Of a DNA stretch of 5,647 nt, positions 2,166 through 5,647 are shown piece after piece. The translations under genes were made by a program, and so were the position numbers. The stretch comes from an uncultured Oscillospiraceae bacterium (GTDB lineage: Bacteria; Bacillota; Clostridia; Oscillospirales; Acutalibacteraceae): NCBI GenBank assembly GCA_900540305.1, contig UQFL01000086.1, positions 1 through 5,647 on the forward strand, given 5' to 3'. Each line of letters starts with the position of its first letter. The stretch's first letter is position 1. The notes under the pieces are model-generated. The model did not search any database. It had not been told where the DNA came from and saw only the letters and a program-made list of their open reading frames with translations.

Positions 2166-4952
2166 ATGAAAGAAAAGAAGAAAACGCCATGGATTATGAA
2201 GACGGCAATCATCATAGGCGTACTGGTTATCCCTTTGCTTTATTCCTATTTCTATTTAGGAGCATTCTGGGACCCGTATGCAAGACTTGATGATGTTCCC
2301 GTGGCAGTAGTTAATCTTGACAGCGGTGCTGTTATTAACGGCGAGGAGAGAAATCTCGGTCAGGAAATCTGCGATAATCTTGAAAAGGACGGAACACTTA
2401 AATTTGTATTTACCGATAATGCAGACGCAGAACAAGGTGTACTTGAAAATGATTATTACGCTTCAATAACAATTCCTAAAGATTTTTCAAGCAATGCCTC
2501 AACTGCTTCAAAGGACACTGAAAAACTACATAGTTCGATTGTTTACACGGCAAACCAAAAAAAGAATTATCTTGCTGCACAGATACTTGAAAACGCAATG
2601 CCTACAATTAAGCAAACAGTTAATTCAAGCATTGATAAAGAAATAATTACTACTCTTTGCGACAAGCTGGAAAGCGTACCCGATTCAATGGGTGAGCTGC
2701 AAAACGGATTCAAGCAATTATCGGACGGATCCGGAAAACTGAGTAGCGGTACTAACGAGCTTGCTGACGGAGCAGATAAATTATCCGAAGGATCAAGTGC
2801 TCTTGCTGACGGCAGTAAACAGGTGTCAGACGGTGCAGTAACACTTCTTGACGGAATTAAAGCGCTTGATAAAGGGGCAAATACCTTAAATGCCTCAGTT
2901 CCTCAATTAGCCGATGGTGTTCAGCAGCTTACAGACGGTTCAGTTGTCCTAAGAAACGGAACAGCTGCATTAAATTCAAAAATTCCGGAATTATCCGGCG
3001 GTGCGGCACTGCTTAATAATGGCGCACTTCAGCTCAGCACAGGTCTTGATACCTTAAAATCAAACAGTCCCTCTCTTACTGCGGGTGCACAGCAATTAAA
3101 CGCAGGTGCCACATCTCTTAAAAGCGGAATTCAAACATATAAAGATGGTGTATCATCTGCCAATTCGGGTGCTGTTACTCTTGCCAACGGTATCGACGCA
3201 TACACAACAGGTGTTGAAAGTGCAAGTGCAGGAGCAAATAATCTTTATAATGGTATTAATCAGGCAAACGAAGGATTAAATCAAATTGTTACACAGGTTC
3301 AGGCTTCATCACAACAGCTTGAGCACACAGCTCCCGACAGCAGTCTTGATGCCCTTTCCTCCGGTACATCACAGGTGTATGAGGGCATCTGCACATTCAG
3401 TACAAATTATACGAATGCTTTAAACGCTCTTAAATACTATCAGACAACAGGTGATACTCAGTATCTTAATGTGGCAGTCAGTGGATTTGAACAGCTTGAC
3501 AACAGCCTCCCTGCTCTTAAGTCAGGTGCTCACCAGGTAAGTAGCGGCGTTACGGAATTGACTGACGGTATGAAAGATGTTAAAAACAACACTTCGCAGC
3601 TTCTTACAGGCTTGCAGGCATTGCAATCAGGCTTTGGTAACAATACGGACAGCAGTACATTGTTAGGAGGTGCGTATGCTCTTAATCAGGGACTTAGTAC
3701 ATTAAAATCTAATAACAATACACTAAACTCAGGAGCACAGGCATTAAAAACAGGACTTAATACTCTTAACAGTAACAGCAATGCTCTTAATCAAGGTGCA
3801 AATGAGCTTTCAATCGGTGCAAGCACACTAAGCACAGGCGTTAACAGCTATACAGATGGTGTTGCGTCAGCTGCTAACGGTGCTGCTCAGCTTAAAGAGG
3901 GTACTTCTTCATTAACATCAAAAATCCCCGCCCTTACTCAGGGAGTAAATGCACTTGACGAGGGAGCAGGTGAACTTAGCACAGGTCTTATACAACTCAA
4001 TTCAAAGGTACCTGCACTTTCAAACGGTGTTTCGGCTCTTGCAGACGGCTCAGGTAAATTACTTGCAGGTGCTGACAAGTTATCAACAGGTGCTAATGAT
4101 TTGTCTGTCGGTACAGTTCAGCTTGATAATGGTATATCAACATTAAGAACAGGTGCATATTCACTTAATGATGGTGCAACTCAGCTTGACAACGGTATTA
4201 GCAATGCAAAGGATGGTGTTGATGAATCAATCACCGATACTATCATTCAGCTAAATGCTTTGGACGGACTTGCAGATTATGCCGAAGAGCCTATATCAAC
4301 AGTAACAGAATATGTTCAGCCGGTGGAAAATTACGGTTCTGCCTTCGCACCATACTTTATGTGTCTGTCACTTTGGGTAGGTGGCTTGATGATTTACTTT
4401 GGTATTTATCTTGATTATAACAGAAAAATAAAATCACTTACCAAGGACTCTAACAGAATAATTTTGAGAACACTATCCTTTGGTCTTATCAGTATGGCTC
4501 AGGGTGTACTTCTTGCAATAGTAATCAAGGACATTCTTCACATTGTTGTAAATAATCCGTTAATGCTGTTTATGTCCTGCATACTTGTTTCATTAACCTT
4601 TATGACAATAATACAGTTCTGTATTATTAATCTCGGTGACGCAGGCAAATTTGTTTCACTTTTACTGCTTATTCTTCAGCTTACATCCTGCGCCGGTACT
4701 TTCCCGATAGAAACACAGTCAGGCTTCTTCAGAGTTATCAATAAAATTCTGCCAATGACATATTCTACACAACTCTTTAAAGAGGCTATAAGCGGAACGG
4801 CAGGTTCAAACGCAGGAAAAAGTGCAATAATACTTGCTGCTTTCTTCGTGGTGTTCCTTGCTTTAACACTTATCTTTAGCCACAGTTCACTAAAAAAGGA
4901 TTTACAAAGAATTGATGCTAACACAAAGGAAAAAATGGCAGTGTCTAAATAA
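2166..4952 (+). CDS. YhgE/Pip family membrane protein (phage infection protein-like)
   Basis: This is a 928-residue membrane protein. TM1 (about 13-33) is followed by the family signature FWDPYARLDDVPVAVVNLDSG (34-54) and an extracellular N-terminal domain to about 180. From residue 185 comes a very long ectodomain of LxxGxxx heptads (LSDGSGK, LSSGTNE, LADGADK), broken around 372-480, ending near 700. Then comes the conserved YAEEP...VENYGSAFAPYF segment (705-731) and a C-terminal ABC-2-like membrane domain with TM helices near 730-749, 769-795, 799-823, 829-848 and 886-905. LQLTSCAGTFPIE and LPMTYSTQLFKEAISG match the family. Pip of Lactococcus and YueB of Bacillus are phage receptors; YhgE relatives otherwise have no settled role, and EsaA-like members belong to type VII secretion. 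The start has AAGGAG with 8-base spacing. It is first in an operon with the CmpB gene 32 bases downstream. No WXG100 or other secretion genes are in view. Confidence 0.93.
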   Translation: MKEKKKTPWIMKTAIIIGVLVIPLLYSYFYLGAFWDPYARLDDVPVAVVNLDSGAVINGEERNLGQEICDNLEKDGTLKFVFTDNADAEQGVLENDYYASITIPKDFSSNASTASKDTEKLHSSIVYTANQKKNYLAAQILENAMPTIKQTVNSSIDKEIITTLCDKLESVPDSMGELQNGFKQLSDGSGKLSSGTNELADGADKLSEGSSALADGSKQVSDGAVTLLDGIKALDKGANTLNASVPQLADGVQQLTDGSVVLRNGTAALNSKIPELSGGAALLNNGALQLSTGLDTLKSNSPSLTAGAQQLNAGATSLKSGIQTYKDGVSSANSGAVTLANGIDAYTTGVESASAGANNLYNGINQANEGLNQIVTQVQASSQQLEHTAPDSSLDALSSGTSQVYEGICTFSTNYTNALNALKYYQTTGDTQYLNVAVSGFEQLDNSLPALKSGAHQVSSGVTELTDGMKDVKNNTSQLLTGLQALQSGFGNNTDSSTLLGGAYALNQGLSTLKSNNNTLNSGAQALKTGLNTLNSNSNALNQGANELSIGASTLSTGVNSYTDGVASAANGAAQLKEGTSSLTSKIPALTQGVNALDEGAGELSTGLIQLNSKVPALSNGVSALADGSGKLLAGADKLSTGANDLSVGTVQLDNGISTLRTGAYSLNDGATQLDNGISNAKDGVDESITDTIIQLNALDGLADYAEEPISTVTEYVQPVENYGSAFAPYFMCLSLWVGGLMIYFGIYLDYNRKIKSLTKDSNRIILRTLSFGLISMAQGVLLAIVIKDILHIVVNNPLMLFMSCILVSLTFMTIIQFCIINLGDAGKFVSLLLLILQLTSCAGTFPIETQSGFFRVINKILPMTYSTQLFKEAISGTAGSNAGKSAIILAAFFVVFLALTLIFSHSSLKKDLQRIDANTKEKMAVSK

Positions 4953-4984
4953 ACCATCCTATTGTTTAAAAGAGGAGAATACAT

Positions 4985-5596
4985 ATGGCTAAATTTAATT
5001 TTTATCAATATGTATGGATATTCATTTCAGGCTGTTACTTAGGCTACGGTGTAGAAACACTTTGGTGTTTGATTAAACTTGGCTACATAGAAAGCAGAAA
5101 ATCCCTTGTGCTCGGTCATCTCAGCGTAGCCTACGGAATGGGAGCCGTACTTCTCACGCTTTTACTTGTGCATTTTCAAAATTCATCTGCTTGGAAGATA
5201 TTTTTAGTTGCTTTTGTCAGTGGAACTGTTGTTGAATATATCTGTTCATTAGGACAGGAAATTTGCTTCGGCTCGGTAGCTTGGGATTACAGCCATCTTC
5301 CGCTAAATATAAACGGCAGAGTGTGCCTTTTGTACTCACTTTTTTGGGGAGTGCTTGGGTTATTTTGGGTAAAGCTTGTTATACCGTTTATGAGTAAATG
5401 CTTTGATAAAATCAATATACCTTTTGATAAAGTAATAATTTGGGCATTTATAGCATTCTTTGTATTTGATGCTACGCTGTCTGCTTCAGCTGCAATACGA
5501 ATGGATAAGCGAGATAACGGCGAAGATGCGAAAAATCACTTTGAGCAATATCTTGATACTCATTATGATGACGAAACAATGCACAAAATCTATGCA
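4985..5596 (+). CDS. CmpB-family putative ABC transporter permease (PF06541), 3' end missing
   Basis: This multi-pass membrane protein is represented by its first 204 residues. TM helices lie near 8-28, 42-63, 69-89, 113-135 and 149-171. The stretch SGTVVEYICSLGQEI, then FGSVAWDYSHLPLNINGRV and CLLYSLFWGVLG (79-125), matches the conserved core of the putative ABC transporter permease CmpB family, with its WDY and NxNGR motifs. Despite the name, members lack the usual permease loop and their substrate is unknown. ATG at 4985 follows GAGGAG (4972-4977) with 7-base spacing, 32 bases after the YhgE/Pip stop and with no terminator between, so they form an operon. The frame continues into sequencing adapter: the last six codons before TGA (LSLIHI) are adapter translation, not protein. 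The true C-terminus lies beyond the contig. Confidence 0.88.
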
Positions 5597-5647
5597 CTGT
5601 CTCTTATACACATCTGACGCTGCCGACGATCGCATAAGTGTAGATCT
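5597..5647. other. Illumina Nextera adapter contamination
   Basis: 5597-5615 is the reverse complement of the Tn5 mosaic end (CTGTCTCTTATACACATCT) and 5616-5629 (GACGCTGCCGACGA) completes the Nextera read-1 adapter. Then come eight bases (5630-5637, TCGCATAA) in the i5 index position, and GTGTAGATCT (5638-5647), the start of the reverse-complemented P5 primer. The reverse complement TTATGCGA agrees, from memory, with Nextera XT index S522. This is library sequence, not genome. Confidence 0.98.

Noticed and set aside
3949..4146. 65-codon plus-strand ORF
   Set aside because: It is an out-of-frame reading of the repetitive YhgE/Pip heptad region; its repetitive look mirrors the real gene.
2718..4220. 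Tandem DNA repeat or CRISPR-like array
   Set aside because: Repetition is at protein heptad level with varied codons; there are no constant repeats with unique spacers.
4676..5008. 110-codon minus-strand ORF
   Set aside because: Antisense to the C-terminal membrane domain of YhgE/Pip and the start of the CmpB-family gene; the hydrophobic look follows from complementing membrane-segment codons.
5597..5617. Natural C-terminus and stop of the CmpB-family protein
   Set aside because: These bases are Nextera adapter; the LSLIHI ending is a known adapter artefact.

Overview
The window looks like the end of an assembled contig from an AT-rich, low-GC Gram-positive bacterium, most likely a gut-type Clostridia (Lachnospiraceae or Oscillospirales). 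I base this on AT-rich intergenic DNA, strong AGGAGG-like ribosome sites, MobC and PF03432-type relaxase genes, a DUF6809-like protein, and a YhgE/Pip gene followed by a CmpB-family permease gene. No 16S, tRNA or other taxonomic marker is present, so the assignment is an inference. The last 51 bases (5597-5647) are not genomic: they are an Illumina Nextera adapter with its i5 index.

Left part (1-1201, all minus strand): a mobilization module, read right to left. It holds a small winged-helix protein (914-1201), one or two tiny ORFs, a predicted origin of transfer (about 661-743), the relaxosome protein MobC (295-654) and the first 102 codons of the relaxase (1-307, cut by the window edge). 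MobC and relaxase overlap by 13 bases and are probably translationally coupled. The predicted oriT combines a perfect 8-bp hairpin with TGCGCCCT, the core of the IncQ/pSK41-type nic site. If it is nicked on the plus strand, the right side of the window would enter a recipient first and the mob genes last, which is the usual arrangement.

Middle (1202-2165): 489 bases without a recognisable full gene, dense in inverted and direct repeats, then the DUF6809-like gene (1691-1939, minus) with a clear terminator. Of note are a 24-codon ORF overlapping a terminator-like hairpin ahead of the winged-helix gene (possible attenuation), a repeated palindrome at 1424 and 1565, and a 16-bp inverted repeat at 1479-1516. 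Between the DUF6809-like gene and the right-hand operon lie two divergent promoter candidates whose -35 boxes sit in the two arms of one palindrome.

Right part (2166-5596, plus strand): a two-gene membrane operon. The first gene encodes a 928-residue YhgE/Pip protein (phage infection protein family) with a very long heptad-repeat ectodomain. The second encodes a CmpB-family multi-pass membrane protein, truncated by the adapter. No integrase, replication gene of known type, CRISPR array, tRNA or rRNA is visible, so whether the membrane operon is cargo of the mobilizable element or flanking chromosome cannot be settled from this window.
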